The notes beneath the pieces are model-generated. The model was not told where the DNA came from and did no database searches. It was given only the letters and a program-made list of their open reading frames with translations. DNA of 64,000 bases, from positions 62,001-126,000 of the forward strand of contig NZ_PXOH01000006.1 in NCBI RefSeq assembly GCF_003007785.1, read 5' to 3'. This DNA is from Aphanothece hegewaldii CCALA 016 (GTDB lineage Bacteria; Cyanobacteriota; Cyanobacteriia; Cyanobacteriales; Microcystaceae). Position numbers and translations under genes: made by a program. Position 1 is the stretch's first letter. Each line of letters begins with the position of its first letter. Below are positions 29,261 through 38,733 of this stretch, one piece after another.

Positions 29261-30544
29261 CTAAAATATAAACACTAACCTTAACGTCCATTCTTTCCCA
29301 TCACCGCGAATAATTTCAATATTGCGAATAAATTCCCGAAAATAAAACCGTCTTTCACTTTCCGATAAATCTAACCAAAATTGGCGTAACGATACTGCTT
29401 TCACGATAACTTTTAGATCATCGGGTGGAAGCTGATCTAATTTTTCTTGAAGTTGCGCGATTTCTGTTCTAATCTTATAACTGCGTAGACTAGCCGTTTC
29501 TTCGTCTAAAATCCCTTGTTCTTGTAAAATTGGCAGTTGTTGAAGAATATTATTTTTTTGTTCAATGTCTTGACAAATTTTTAATTTAATGCCATAAACA
29601 TTTGGTAAATTTAACGGGGCGACGGTTTTCGGTAAATCTTCACAGATACGGTTAATGGTTTCTTCTAAAACTGCTTGATAGGATATTGCTTTACATTTCG
29701 GCTGCAACATACAATTCATCGGACGCAGATATAAATATTCTGTATTCTTTCCTCTGGTTGTAACACGGGTAATAGTCATTGCAGACTGACATTGTTGACA
29801 GGTAACTAACCCTCCTAGAGAACGAGGTGCGCTAGATGTTTTCGGTGGTAATTTACTATTACTGCGGAGTAAGCGATCGATCTGTGCGGCTTCTTCCCTT
29901 GATAAAATAGGAGCATGAGTATCAGGAATAATTTGATGATTTTGATATGCTAAGTCTCCGCGATAGACAGGGTTAGTTAACCAGTTTTTTCCCGTTGATA
30001 CCGAAATTTTCTTCCCGTATCGCTTTTCTAAGTATCGTACTGCACCCCGCAAAGAACCGAATAACAAAAAACGTTCAAAAAAATCTTTTACCACTGGGGC
30101 TGTACTACGATCTAAAATATAACGCTCTTTGCCCCTACGATAGCCATAGGGAGCTTTTCCCGGTGGTGGTAATGCTCGTAGTCTATTCTTGGCGTGTCCA
30201 CTGCGTAAACGGCTACTATGTTGATTTTGTTGAATATTTTGTAATAGTTGCGCGATCTCATTAGAAAATGATGAGTATGCTTGTTCGATGATGATGATTT
30301 TGATTCCTAATGCTTCGAGTTGGCTAGTGCGATCGCAAATTTCGGTTAAACTATCTCCTAATTCTTCTATACGTCGAATCAGTAAATAGTTAGGTGAATG
30401 GGTTGTACAGTCGGTTAAAAGTTTTTGAAAAGCAGTGCGCTCTCCTAAATCTTGATACAATTGATCTACTTCAAAACCCCAAATCTTGATATCTGGCGGT
30501 GATTCGAGCAAGGGATTAGTATAACAATAAGCAATAATTTTCAT
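29261..30544 (-). CDS. Serine-recombinase-family protein with degenerate catalytic site
   Basis: 427 residues from ATG 30544, one base after the stop of the VOC gene; an upstream in-frame start at 30592 would lie inside that gene. Architecture of a large serine recombinase: resolvase-like domain (1-125), Recombinase domain (about 130-250; GKAPYGYRRGKERYILD, LTNPVYRGDLAYQ), zinc ribbon (VTCQQCQSAM...NCMLQPKC, about 270-305), coiled coil (330-390). Alignment with gamma-delta resolvase shows the catalytic residues are gone: Arg8 is Tyr8, Ser10 is Asn10, and the DRLGR motif (Arg68, Arg71) reads EELGD. DNA cleavage is therefore not expected. I infer a DNA-binding protein derived from a recombinase. 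No attachment sites or element ends are evident. Confidence 0.75.
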   Translation of the reverse strand: MKIIAYCYTNPLLESPPDIKIWGFEVDQLYQDLGERTAFQKLLTDCTTHSPNYLLIRRIEELGDSLTEICDRTSQLEALGIKIIIIEQAYSSFSNEIAQLLQNIQQNQHSSRLRSGHAKNRLRALPPPGKAPYGYRRGKERYILDRSTAPVVKDFFERFLLFGSLRGAVRYLEKRYGKKISVSTGKNWLTNPVYRGDLAYQNHQIIPDTHAPILSREEAAQIDRLLRSNSKLPPKTSSAPRSLGGLVTCQQCQSAMTITRVTTRGKNTEYLYLRPMNCMLQPKCKAISYQAVLEETINRICEDLPKTVAPLNLPNVYGIKLKICQDIEQKNNILQQLPILQEQGILDEETASLRSYKIRTEIAQLQEKLDQLPPDDLKVIVKAVSLRQFWLDLSESERRFYFREFIRNIEIIRGDGKEWTLRLVFIF

Positions 30545-30545
30545 C

Positions 30546-30908
30546 TCATCTTTGACTAATTTCGATGATATTGCCATCAGGATCGTGTACAAATAAGGCA
30601 GGTCGTCCCGATGCGCTCATTTGTATAGGATAATTGTGTTTTTGGAGTTCTGTAATTGCTTCTTCTAAATTAACAACTCCTAGCGCCAAATGCGGGTTAC
30701 GTCCCCATTTTTCTGCATTATGTTTTTGATTGCCGAAATTCGCATCAACCATTAGATGAATTTGATAGTCAGCAATTTGATACCATGCACCAGGATATTT
30801 AAGATTGCGATCGACTTTAGTTAAACCTAACACTTTTCCATAAAAGTATTCTGCTTTTTCAAGATTAGAGACTAAAATCGCTGTATGTAAACATTGAATA
30901 ATCTGCAT
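30546..30908 (-). CDS. VOC (glyoxalase/bleomycin-resistance fold) protein
   Basis: 120 residues, two beta-alpha-beta-beta-beta modules: LHTAILVSNLEKAEYFYGKVLGL (start cited) and NPHLALGVVNLEEAITELQ, ending in ALFVHDPDGNIIEI with the conserved metal-ligand Glu. Members are metal-dependent lyases, dioxygenases or binding proteins; the substrate is not predictable. The gene is followed after one base by the recombinase-like gene, so the two are probably co-translated. It diverges from the Uma2 gene with a 90-base spacer. Confidence 0.85.
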   Translation of the reverse strand: MQIIQCLHTAILVSNLEKAEYFYGKVLGLTKVDRNLKYPGAWYQIADYQIHLMVDANFGNQKHNAEKWGRNPHLALGVVNLEEAITELQKHNYPIQMSASGRPALFVHDPDGNIIEISQR

Positions 30909-30997
30909 TGCTCGCTAATAAAATAAAATTATTACATCATGTACTATAATACAAGTATTAGAGAAAGTTAGCCGACATTCTGTAGGTTAGAACCCAT

Positions 30998-31810
30998 ATG
31001 CTGCTTAACTACAATCCTCTTCATTGTTACCCTAGTGCTGAAGATTTGCCAGACTCGGATGATACCCCAGTGGATAACGAACTACAAGATTTAATTCCTC
31101 ATTTACTTAAAGACATTCTCGCTCTTATTTGGTCAGAAAGAATGGATTGGTTTTTTGGGGTAGACATGGGAATTTATTATGATCCCTATGAACCTGCTAT
31201 TATCCCCGACGGTTTTTTAAGTATTGGAGTTCCTCGGATTATCGACTCGGATTTACGCTTATCCTACGTGCTTTGGGAAGAACAAAAACTTCCTATATTA
31301 GCCTTAGAAGTCGTTTCCCATAAACGCCGAAAAGAATATACCAAAAAGAAAGATTTTTATCAAGAAATGGGGATTTTATATTATGTTATTTATAATCCCT
31401 TACGCAAACGCAAACCGCGTTTAGAAGTATATGAATTACAAAATGGTAAATATGAATTACTGCGAGGAGAACCTGTCTGGTTAACAGAAATTGGCTTAGG
31501 AATTGGTAGAGAATCTGGGACTTACATGGGAGTTCCTAGGGAATGGTTATATTGGTATGATGAGTCGGGAAATCGCCATTTATCACCAGAAGAAAGAATT
31601 ATTCAAGGACGACAAGAAGGTAAACTAGAAGGTAAACAAGAGTTAATTTTAGGAATGCTCAAGCAAAAATTTAGACAAATTCCTTTAGATATTGAACCCA
31701 AAATTAAACAATTATCTTCTAGTCAGTTGGATGATTTAGCTCTTACTTTATTAGACTTATCTCAATGGGAAGATTTAAGACAATGGTTAGAAAATCAATT
31801 TACTTCTTAG
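30998..31810 (+). CDS. Uma2 family (DUF820) endonuclease-like protein
   Basis: 270 residues. PD-(D/E)xK fold of the Uma2/DUF820 family, which is greatly expanded in cyanobacteria. PDGFLSIGVPR supplies the Asp, LALEVVS the Glu and RRKEYTKKKDFY the Lys, so the site appears intact. The C-terminal 70 residues (GRQEGKLEGKQELILGMLKQKF, cited in part, then LDLSQWEDLRQWL) form a helical extension seen in many members. A role in mobile DNA or defence is often suspected but not shown. It converges with the permease gene with a 10-base gap. Confidence 0.8.
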   Translation: MLLNYNPLHCYPSAEDLPDSDDTPVDNELQDLIPHLLKDILALIWSERMDWFFGVDMGIYYDPYEPAIIPDGFLSIGVPRIIDSDLRLSYVLWEEQKLPILALEVVSHKRRKEYTKKKDFYQEMGILYYVIYNPLRKRKPRLEVYELQNGKYELLRGEPVWLTEIGLGIGRESGTYMGVPREWLYWYDESGNRHLSPEERIIQGRQEGKLEGKQELILGMLKQKFRQIPLDIEPKIKQLSSSQLDDLALTLLDLSQWEDLRQWLENQFTS

Positions 31811-31820
31811 CCTATATTCA

Positions 31821-32774
31821 TTAATACCTTACTCTTGGATCTAACCAACCATAAGTTAAATCAGCAATTAAATTAAAAATAACAATTAATATCGCATAAA
31901 TAAACGTAATTGCCATCACAACGGGCGTATCACTACGATAAATCGAATCAATCAAAAGTGAACCAATACCAGGCACTCTAAAGACTTGTTCTGTAATCAA
32001 AGCACCTGTAAAAATAGCTGGAATATCCAACGCAATTAAAGTAACAACGGGAATCATTGCATTACGAATAATATGTTTAAACACAGCAAAATAACTTAAA
32101 CCTTTCGCATAAGCTGTTCTTACATATTCCTCATTTACTTCATCTAAAATAGCAGAACGAATAAACCGCATCAACATCGCAGATTGATAAAAAGCCAAAA
32201 CCATAATCGGCATAATTGACTGTTTAATTTGTTCAACAAAACTCGAAAAACTATCCACTATTAAAGTGCTATTATAAAACGAAGGAAACCAACCAAGCTG
32301 AACATTAAAAATAATAATTAAAACCAATCCCGTAAAAAAAGTCGGCAAAGAAAAACCCAATAGAGAAAAAGTAGTAATTGCTTGCTCAATCCAAGAAAAA
32401 CGTTTAATCACCGAAAGAATAGCGAGAGGAAAAGCGATTAATATTCCGACAACATAAGCCAAACCAACAACCCATAAAGTCGTCGGAAGTCGTTGTAAAA
32501 TAATCGTTGAAACAGGACTTCTACTGGTAAATGAATAGCCCATATCTCCTTGTATAAAAGCCAAAAGCCATTTAAAATAACGAATATAAATCGGTTGCTC
32601 TAACCCTAAACTTTTGCGTATATTTTCCCTTACTTCCTCCGTAATCGATGGATTCGTAGCAAATTCACTCATCGGATCACCAGGAGCGAGCGCTAAAATC
32701 AGAAAAATAATAATACTAATTGCAAGCAAAGTCGGAAGAGAAAAAGCTAATCGTTTGATTAGATATTGAGACAT
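31821..32774 (-). CDS. DppB/OppB-type ABC transporter permease, without its partners
   Basis: 317 residues with six predicted membrane helices and the binding-protein-dependent transport signature (EYVRTAYAKGLSYFAVFKHIIRNA, cited in part; the EAA loop). The N-terminus YLIKRLAFSLPTLLAISIIIF and the ALAPGDP and TSRSPVSTIILQRLPTTLWV segments are typical of dipeptide/oligopeptide permeases (DppB/OppB/GsiC). No DppC, solute-binding protein or ATPase is adjacent. The gene lies 6 bases downstream of the penicillin-binding protein gene, so it is probably in the same transcript. Peptide import or muropeptide recycling would fit but is inference. Confidence 0.85.
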   Translation of the reverse strand: MSQYLIKRLAFSLPTLLAISIIIFLILALAPGDPMSEFATNPSITEEVRENIRKSLGLEQPIYIRYFKWLLAFIQGDMGYSFTSRSPVSTIILQRLPTTLWVVGLAYVVGILIAFPLAILSVIKRFSWIEQAITTFSLLGFSLPTFFTGLVLIIIFNVQLGWFPSFYNSTLIVDSFSSFVEQIKQSIMPIMVLAFYQSAMLMRFIRSAILDEVNEEYVRTAYAKGLSYFAVFKHIIRNAMIPVVTLIALDIPAIFTGALITEQVFRVPGIGSLLIDSIYRSDTPVVMAITFIYAILIVIFNLIADLTYGWLDPRVRY

Positions 32775-32780
32775 AATTCG

Positions 32781-34712
32781 CTATTTGCTGGAAGGGCGAG
32801 GAAACTTAGAAGGAGACGGAAAATATTTTACAGGTTCATTCTTCATCGCTTGTACCATAAAATCGCGCCAAATTGGAGCAACATAACCCCCCCCAGTAAT
32901 TCCTCTACCAAGAGGGCGATTATCATCATTTCCAACCCACACAGCAGCCGCTAATTGAGGCACATAACCGACAAACCAAACATTTCTTTCTGTATCAGTG
33001 GTTCCCGTTTTGCCAGCCGCCTGACGACCAATTTGTGCAGTTCTCGCGGTACCAGAAGTAATAACACTTTGTAAAACCGAGTTTAGAGACGCTGTAGCCC
33101 AAGGATCGAGAACTAACTTCGGTTTTGGGGTATTATCGAGTAAAACATTGCCACGACTGTCAGTAACGCGCATAATCATTGTGGGTTCAGAATACCAGCC
33201 ATTACTCGCAAAGGTAGCATACGCCCCCGCCATTTCTAGAGGAGTCACATCAACTGAACCGAGAGGCAAAGATAGAACCGCTTCTAGAGGGCTTTTAATC
33301 CCCAGAGTGCGACAAACTTCAATAACTTTATTCACACCGACTTTGCGCCCCACAATCACAGCAGGGACATTTTGCGAAACCATAATCGCGTGTCTAATGG
33401 ACATTGCGCCCGAATATCCGCCGCCATAGTTTTTCGGAGAATAATAAACATCCCCATCTCGAAATCTAACTGGCCCGTCATTAATTACTGTCTCTGGCGT
33501 AAATTTTCCACTCGCAAAAGCCGTATAGTAAACAAAAGGCTTAAAAGACGAACCAGGTTGACGACGAGATTGAGTCGCACGATTGAGTTGACTTTTTTTA
33601 TAATCAACGCCCCCAACAACCGCTTTTACAAAATGTGTCCGAGAATCAACCGCAACTAAAGCAATTTGTAAATTTTTATTACGAAGCCCTTGACTGCGTA
33701 ACCTATAGTATGCTCTATTGACCGTTGTTTCTGCCATTTTTTGAAAATTATAATCAACGGTGGTTTGTATCCGCATTCCCCCTTTAGCAACGGTTTCTTT
33801 ACCAAAACGTTCTTGTAACTCTTGAACAACCGCATCACTCACATAGGGTAACTCACTAGCTTTCCATGCAGTCGGTTTACCAATAGCGATCAAAACTTTT
33901 TTCGCGGCAGATTCTTCAGAAGGTGTAATCCATCCGAGTTCTCGCATCCGAGATAAGACAACAGCTTGACGTTCTTTCGCGGTTTGATAGTTTCTAAAAG
34001 GACTATAAACCTCTGGAGATTGAATTAAACCAGCCATCATCGAAGCTTCAGCCAAATTGAGTTGAGACGCAGGTTTATTGAAATAACTCAGGGCGGCGGT
34101 TTGCGCTCCATAATTATTATGACCCCAGTAAATATTATTGAGGTACATTTCTAAAATCTTATCTTTTGGGAAAACTTGTTCAACTCGAATCGCTAGAACC
34201 GCTTCAGCGAGTTTACGAGTAACAGTTCTCTGGTGAGAAAGAAAGATATTTTTGACGAGTTGCATCGTTAGAGTAGATGCACCTTCAACGACTCCCCCAC
34301 TTTTAAAATTAGCCAGTACAGCCCGTCCAATACTATGAGGATTAACCCCTTGATGGTAATAAAAATGACTGTCTTCTATGGCTAAAACTGCCCGTTTTAG
34401 GTTTGGCGAAATTTGCTCAAGGGGTACAACTTCTCGGTTGGCTTCTTCATGTAGACTTGTGATGGGTTTCCCCTTAACATCATAAATATAGCTCGTTTCG
34501 ACTGGGGCATAACTTTGAAGGATTCTCACATCGGGTAAATTCCGAAAACTAATCGCCAGTCCTACAAGTCCACCAGCAACAACCGCACTGGTAATCATTG
34601 TCAGACCTAGCATTGTTCCACCAGCCGTTCTCGTGATACCTTGAATAAAGGCCATCGTCGGCGAAACAGGTTGCTTTTTATCGGGTTGTTGGGAAATAGT
34701 ACTGGTGGACAC
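32781..34712 (-). CDS. Class A penicillin-binding protein (PBP1A type)
   Basis: 643 residues from GTG 34712, preceded by GAGGAAG about nine bases upstream; a TTG 42 bases earlier is less likely. Order: cytoplasmic tail, one membrane helix (about 30-55), GT51 glycosyltransferase with catalytic Glu in AIEDSHFYYHQGVNP and KILEMYLNNIYWG, then transpeptidase domain with SSFK (nucleophile Ser in QPGSSFKPF), SQN (MVSQNVPAV) and KTGT (AAGKTGTTDTERN). It polymerises and crosslinks peptidoglycan on the periplasmic side. It is coupled to the permease gene downstream. Confidence 0.93.
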   Translation of the reverse strand: MSTSTISQQPDKKQPVSPTMAFIQGITRTAGGTMLGLTMITSAVVAGGLVGLAISFRNLPDVRILQSYAPVETSYIYDVKGKPITSLHEEANREVVPLEQISPNLKRAVLAIEDSHFYYHQGVNPHSIGRAVLANFKSGGVVEGASTLTMQLVKNIFLSHQRTVTRKLAEAVLAIRVEQVFPKDKILEMYLNNIYWGHNNYGAQTAALSYFNKPASQLNLAEASMMAGLIQSPEVYSPFRNYQTAKERQAVVLSRMRELGWITPSEESAAKKVLIAIGKPTAWKASELPYVSDAVVQELQERFGKETVAKGGMRIQTTVDYNFQKMAETTVNRAYYRLRSQGLRNKNLQIALVAVDSRTHFVKAVVGGVDYKKSQLNRATQSRRQPGSSFKPFVYYTAFASGKFTPETVINDGPVRFRDGDVYYSPKNYGGGYSGAMSIRHAIMVSQNVPAVIVGRKVGVNKVIEVCRTLGIKSPLEAVLSLPLGSVDVTPLEMAGAYATFASNGWYSEPTMIMRVTDSRGNVLLDNTPKPKLVLDPWATASLNSVLQSVITSGTARTAQIGRQAAGKTGTTDTERNVWFVGYVPQLAAAVWVGNDDNRPLGRGITGGGYVAPIWRDFMVQAMKNEPVKYFPSPSKFPRPSSK

Positions 34713-34832
34713 TAGATTATTCTTCCTCACTCCAAAAGGGGATAAGATCGACAAATTAGGAGTTATTTTTACAATAATTTGATATTAGCTTACAAGAGTT
34801 TGATTTTAGTGTAATCTATGAGGATACCAGTT

Positions 34833-35357
34833 TTAAAAACATTCTAGAGTATCACGAGTATTTCTACCCGTTGTTGGGTTTGTTCCTGTCGCCATATCAC
34901 ACAACTTTTGCTGCACATCGGGACGTATTAAAACATCGGTAAAATCGGCACCATCAATCACAGCCCCATTAAACAGAGTATTAATGGCAAATGCACCCTC
35001 TAAAACCGCATTGGTAAAATTAGTCCGGACTAAACGCGCTGATTCTAGATCAGAATAACTCATGTCTGCGCCCTCAAAACTGGCTGATTCTAAATTAGCC
35101 GAGAAAAAACGAACACCTCGTAATTGTGCGTTACTAAAATTGCTACCCCGTAAATTAGCATGATCAAAACTCGCATCTGTTAAATCTTGTCCCGAAAAAT
35201 CCCGATTCATCAAGCTTTGATTGTTATAACTCAACGCATTCGCATTCATCGTACAGAACAATAAAGCAAAAACTAGACTCAAAGAGGCGATCGCCATCTG
35301 TTTTTTGATGCTCTTAAGCACAGACCATAAGCGTTTATTCATGTTTTTGAGCCACAT
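34833..35357 (-). CDS. Exported pentapeptide-repeat protein
   Basis: 174 residues from ATG 35357; ATG 35342 would also fit. A signal peptide (hydrophobic core IASLSLVFALLFC, cleavage near ANA) directs export to periplasm or thylakoid lumen. About 11 pentapeptide repeats of the A(D/N)LxX type follow (residues 55-140), forming a short right-handed beta helix. The C-terminus PDVQQKLCDMATGTNPTTGR...CF has two Cys that could pair; this cap is typical of lumenal pentapeptide proteins of cyanobacteria and chloroplasts. Function unknown. Confidence 0.8.
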   Translation of the reverse strand: MWLKNMNKRLWSVLKSIKKQMAIASLSLVFALLFCTMNANALSYNNQSLMNRDFSGQDLTDASFDHANLRGSNFSNAQLRGVRFFSANLESASFEGADMSYSDLESARLVRTNFTNAVLEGAFAINTLFNGAVIDGADFTDVLIRPDVQQKLCDMATGTNPTTGRNTRDTLECF

Positions 35358-35569
35358 ATTTTTATTAATAAATTACTGTAGTTTATCCTTGATCCTATCG
35401 TGTTTTGGGACGGGTGACCATCAAGCCAGCCTCTGAGCTTTAAGAGAGTGGAGGTAGCGAGAGCTAAAACAAGTTTATAATCGGAATAGTCATCGTTTTT
35501 CTCTTTCCTACTTCTTTCATCATTACTAATTTAGCTGTATATCCCAATAGCTGGCTAGACACATAAAAC

Positions 35570-35943
35570 GACATCATTAAAGTAGTTCAAGAAGCATCAC
35601 AGTTAACTTTAATAGAAAAGACTCAACAAGAACAGTTAGAAACATATCTTTCAAAGCTGATTAAAAGCATCGAAGCTCTTGGCAGTGTTGAATAACTAAA
35701 CCATCTAGAAGATTTAAGTAAAAGGATTCAAGAAACAATAGCTAATCTAAATAAAAATTAATTCAAGTAAGATTTGACCAAATTAATTTTCTAACTTTCT
35801 TATCAGATCAGATTAATGAGATTGTCAAAAATGAAAGATTAACCAAATTAGTTAGAGAAGTCAGAAAACAACCTCAAACAGTTGAAGAAGAATTGGAAAT
35901 CGACAGAATAATCGAAGAGGCTCTTACCAGTGAGCATCAGTAA
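35570..35943 (+). pseudogene. Decayed coding remnant(s), helical protein
   Basis: In the 690-bp space between two minus-strand genes the plus strand keeps protein-like pieces broken by stops and a frame change. DIIKVVQEASQLTLIEKTQQ and onward to LGSVE ends at TAA 35693; in the same frame LNHLEDLSKRIQETIANLNKN ends at TAA 35759. A second frame gives IVKNERLTKLVREVRKQPQ, continuing to TSEHQ, and ends at TAA 35941. All pieces are Glu/Lys/Gln-rich and helical with no usable start codon. I read this as a degraded gene, or two small adjacent ones. The rest of the space (35358-35569, 35944-36045) shows nothing more than a GTAGAGACGC repeat piece at 36001. Confidence 0.45.
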
Positions 35944-36045
35944 AAAATTTACAGTTATCTTAGAGCATTTTTCAATAATTATCAAATACATGATCAATCC
36001 GTAGAGACGCTTTATTTAGTATATGTGTACTACTAAAATCTCGCA

Positions 36046-38595
36046 TTACTTTTCAAAAATGGTATTAGAAATCTCTGTAAGCTTGGCTTTCGCAGTAGCT
36101 CGTACAATTCGATTGCCATCATTGGCGAGAATTTTGAGAGATACAGGAGGGGTATTTGGATTTTGGGCGATCGCGTAGCGTTCTAACCAAGAGAGGGAGC
36201 GAATATTTTTGGCTAACAGTGCTACTGGAGCTTGGGAATGCAAAAACACCGCTAATCGTCCTAAAGAAGGGGTTGAGGATTTCGCATAGGGTTCTAGGTA
36301 TTTAAAAGATCCCTCAACTTCACGATTTAGAATTTGTTTAATTGCGGCCGTGTTCAGGAGACGCTTTTTACCGTTCGCTAATTCCTCAAGCAGATTGATC
36401 GGCATATTGATATTTTCAACGGCGGCGAGACGTACCGCCACTTCTTTGTCTTGCAATAATCGCTCTAATAAAATAACTGGCGTATTTAGATTTCGGGCAA
36501 CAGCAGTTCGCACATCAAGATGTTGATCAGTGGCTAGTTTCTCTAAAATATTAACTGGTGTACGGGGATGACGTGCGGTTTCAACTCGAATTTGTCTCCA
36601 TTCACTACGAGATAGTTTTTCGAGTTCTGTGATAGACGCTTCTTTCCTGCTAACGATCATGTATTGCTTGGTAAAATCATTCTCAATGTCAGGTAGTCGA
36701 GTTAAGTTTGCGATCGCAGCATTCCTAACATTCCCTTGCAGGTCATTAACTAATTTTTCTAGAACAGCGATTTCAGTATTGTGATGTTGACCGACTGCCT
36801 GACGAATTCGCTTGTCTCCGTCTTCAGCTAGTATTGCTAGGCTAGATGAGGGTAAATTCGGGTGTCTTGCGATCGTGAGCCGAACCTGCCAATCTTGGGA
36901 TTGAGCGAGTTGTTCTAATGTGGTAAGCGAAACGTTAGGATGGTAAACAATTAGTACCTTAATCCTCCAATTCCCCCCGACAGATAATTCCTGCAAGATT
37001 TCCTCGGAAGTGTCTGACTTTTGAATCAGTGTTTGTATCGCTCGATCCTGAATCCCTTGGTCATCATTGAGCGCACTATTTAGAATCAGTCCTACCAGAG
37101 TTCCTATCGGAGTAGCCTGATTTAATGCGACTTCCCATTGAACGGATTTATTTGGTGAGTCTGCCAACTGGGTTAAGAGTTCGGGATCATCTGCCGCGAT
37201 AGACTTCTTTAAGCAATGGAAGCTACGTCGCATCGTTTGTGGTATGCTATGGCGCGTAACCCCGTAGTCAACATAGCCACCTAAGTCATTATAAATACGA
37301 TTAAAAAATACTTTCCCTTGTAAAAAAGCTTGCTCATCTAAAAAAGCTTTTCCTGAGCGGTTTTTAATATTTAGGTACGCACCTGCATGGACATAAGAAT
37401 CTGCATCTGTCTGTAGTTTTTCTAATGTCGGAGTAGAAGTGTTTACATTGAGCGCAACGGCAAAACGAATCGTTTCGTCTTTATCTTCAGCGAGTTGAGT
37501 TAGCACGTCAACCGGGGTATTTAGATGCGCAGCAACACCTAGACGAATATACTTCCATTGACTAGAAGACAATCGCCTTAGTTCCGCTTCAGATGTTCTA
37601 GGATGTTCTACAGTGCCATGCTCGATTAGAAACTGTTGTTGAATCTGGAAAGGTATATTAAGATTTTGAATGTTAGGGAAATGGTAACCGACATCAAAAT
37701 GATCACCCATCAATGGTATTAATACATCACTGGATGTATTGGGATGGTTAACAACCATCAGCTGGCGCTTGCCAACCTCGCGGTCTTTCCCTTCGATCAG
37801 CCAACGTAGTGCCTCTTGTGGCAAGGTTTCATCCTCGGCTATTTTTAGCGTCAGGTCAGAATACAAGGTTGGTAGTAAAAAAACGGGTAAAGCTCCAATT
37901 TTCCAGATATTCATCGCTGTTTCTCGGTTTTGTTCTAGCCATGTGGTAGGCATTGCGCGACGGGCTGCCTCATGCCATCCTGACGGCATTTCTCCAGCCC
38001 AGTTAACGTGTAGTTGGACGGATTCAGCGAGATCGGCTAGTTGCCACTGTCGAAGACAATCGTAGTAAATCGCATGACAAGACGGATGGATTTGCTTGGA
38101 AGCCCCCCGACGGATACACTCTTGATAAATAGTTTCTAAAACTGTTTTCGGCGTTTTCGGGTTCATGACCACTGCCGATCGTACCGTGATATTCTGGTGG
38201 TTGGCTGTCCATTGGAGAAATAAATCTGGAACATCTTCACGCTTTAACAGACTTCTTAGCGCGGAATCGGATAGCTCGGACAGAAAGTTAGGATTTTCTA
38301 ACAGTAACAGGTCGAACACTGGATTACTAAGCAATTGTCTGGGAAACTGTCCTGCCAGCTTTAGCAAAACATCGAAGGGAGTATTAGGATTACTCGCTAC
38401 ATTTTTACGAACGGTCGTATCTGAATGAGAACCGAGTTCACGCAACAAGTCTGGATCAGCATTAACATTTTTTGCGACCAGCTTGGCTAAATCTGAACTC
38501 GTTTGCGCTAATTCTTTTAGACGAGTAACAGACGTTTTCTCACTGACCGCTTCTTGTTTAGGAGTAATAGATCGCCCAGGTTTGGCATTCGGCAT
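36046..38595 (-). CDS. Large LRV/HEAT-like repeat protein
   Basis: 849 residues, no signal peptide or membrane helix. It consists almost entirely of about 24-residue repeats of the leucine-rich variant (LRV) kind, with consensus L-x-x-L-A-x-D-x-x-x-x-V-R-x-A-V-A-x-N-x-N-T-P-x-x-x-L, for example LAEDKDETIRFAVALNVNTS and LATDQHLDVRTAVARNLNTP. Such arrays make alpha-helical solenoids for protein binding. The Fe-S cluster Cys motif that starts the Azotobacter LRV protein is not seen. No enzyme domain. Partner and function unknown; it stands alone between the remnant region and the cupA terminator. Confidence 0.75.
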   Translation of the reverse strand: MPNAKPGRSITPKQEAVSEKTSVTRLKELAQTSSDLAKLVAKNVNADPDLLRELGSHSDTTVRKNVASNPNTPFDVLLKLAGQFPRQLLSNPVFDLLLLENPNFLSELSDSALRSLLKREDVPDLFLQWTANHQNITVRSAVVMNPKTPKTVLETIYQECIRRGASKQIHPSCHAIYYDCLRQWQLADLAESVQLHVNWAGEMPSGWHEAARRAMPTTWLEQNRETAMNIWKIGALPVFLLPTLYSDLTLKIAEDETLPQEALRWLIEGKDREVGKRQLMVVNHPNTSSDVLIPLMGDHFDVGYHFPNIQNLNIPFQIQQQFLIEHGTVEHPRTSEAELRRLSSSQWKYIRLGVAAHLNTPVDVLTQLAEDKDETIRFAVALNVNTSTPTLEKLQTDADSYVHAGAYLNIKNRSGKAFLDEQAFLQGKVFFNRIYNDLGGYVDYGVTRHSIPQTMRRSFHCLKKSIAADDPELLTQLADSPNKSVQWEVALNQATPIGTLVGLILNSALNDDQGIQDRAIQTLIQKSDTSEEILQELSVGGNWRIKVLIVYHPNVSLTTLEQLAQSQDWQVRLTIARHPNLPSSSLAILAEDGDKRIRQAVGQHHNTEIAVLEKLVNDLQGNVRNAAIANLTRLPDIENDFTKQYMIVSRKEASITELEKLSRSEWRQIRVETARHPRTPVNILEKLATDQHLDVRTAVARNLNTPVILLERLLQDKEVAVRLAAVENINMPINLLEELANGKKRLLNTAAIKQILNREVEGSFKYLEPYAKSSTPSLGRLAVFLHSQAPVALLAKNIRSLSWLERYAIAQNPNTPPVSLKILANDGNRIVRATAKAKLTEISNTIFEK

Positions 38596-38733
38596 AAAAA
38601 AAACATGACGTGGAGTGCTACTCTAGAATGCCCACTCATGCTGCAAATCTATCAATCGCCAGTTGGTTTGTCGGTTTCACATTAAATTTAGTGGTCAACG
38701 AGTTGGGAGAATTACTGTACATTCACATCACGT

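Noticed and set aside
29261-30908. Integrated element with recombinase (fdxN-element-like)
   Set aside because: The recombinase lacks its catalytic residues, no gene is split, and no direct-repeat attachment sites flank the region.
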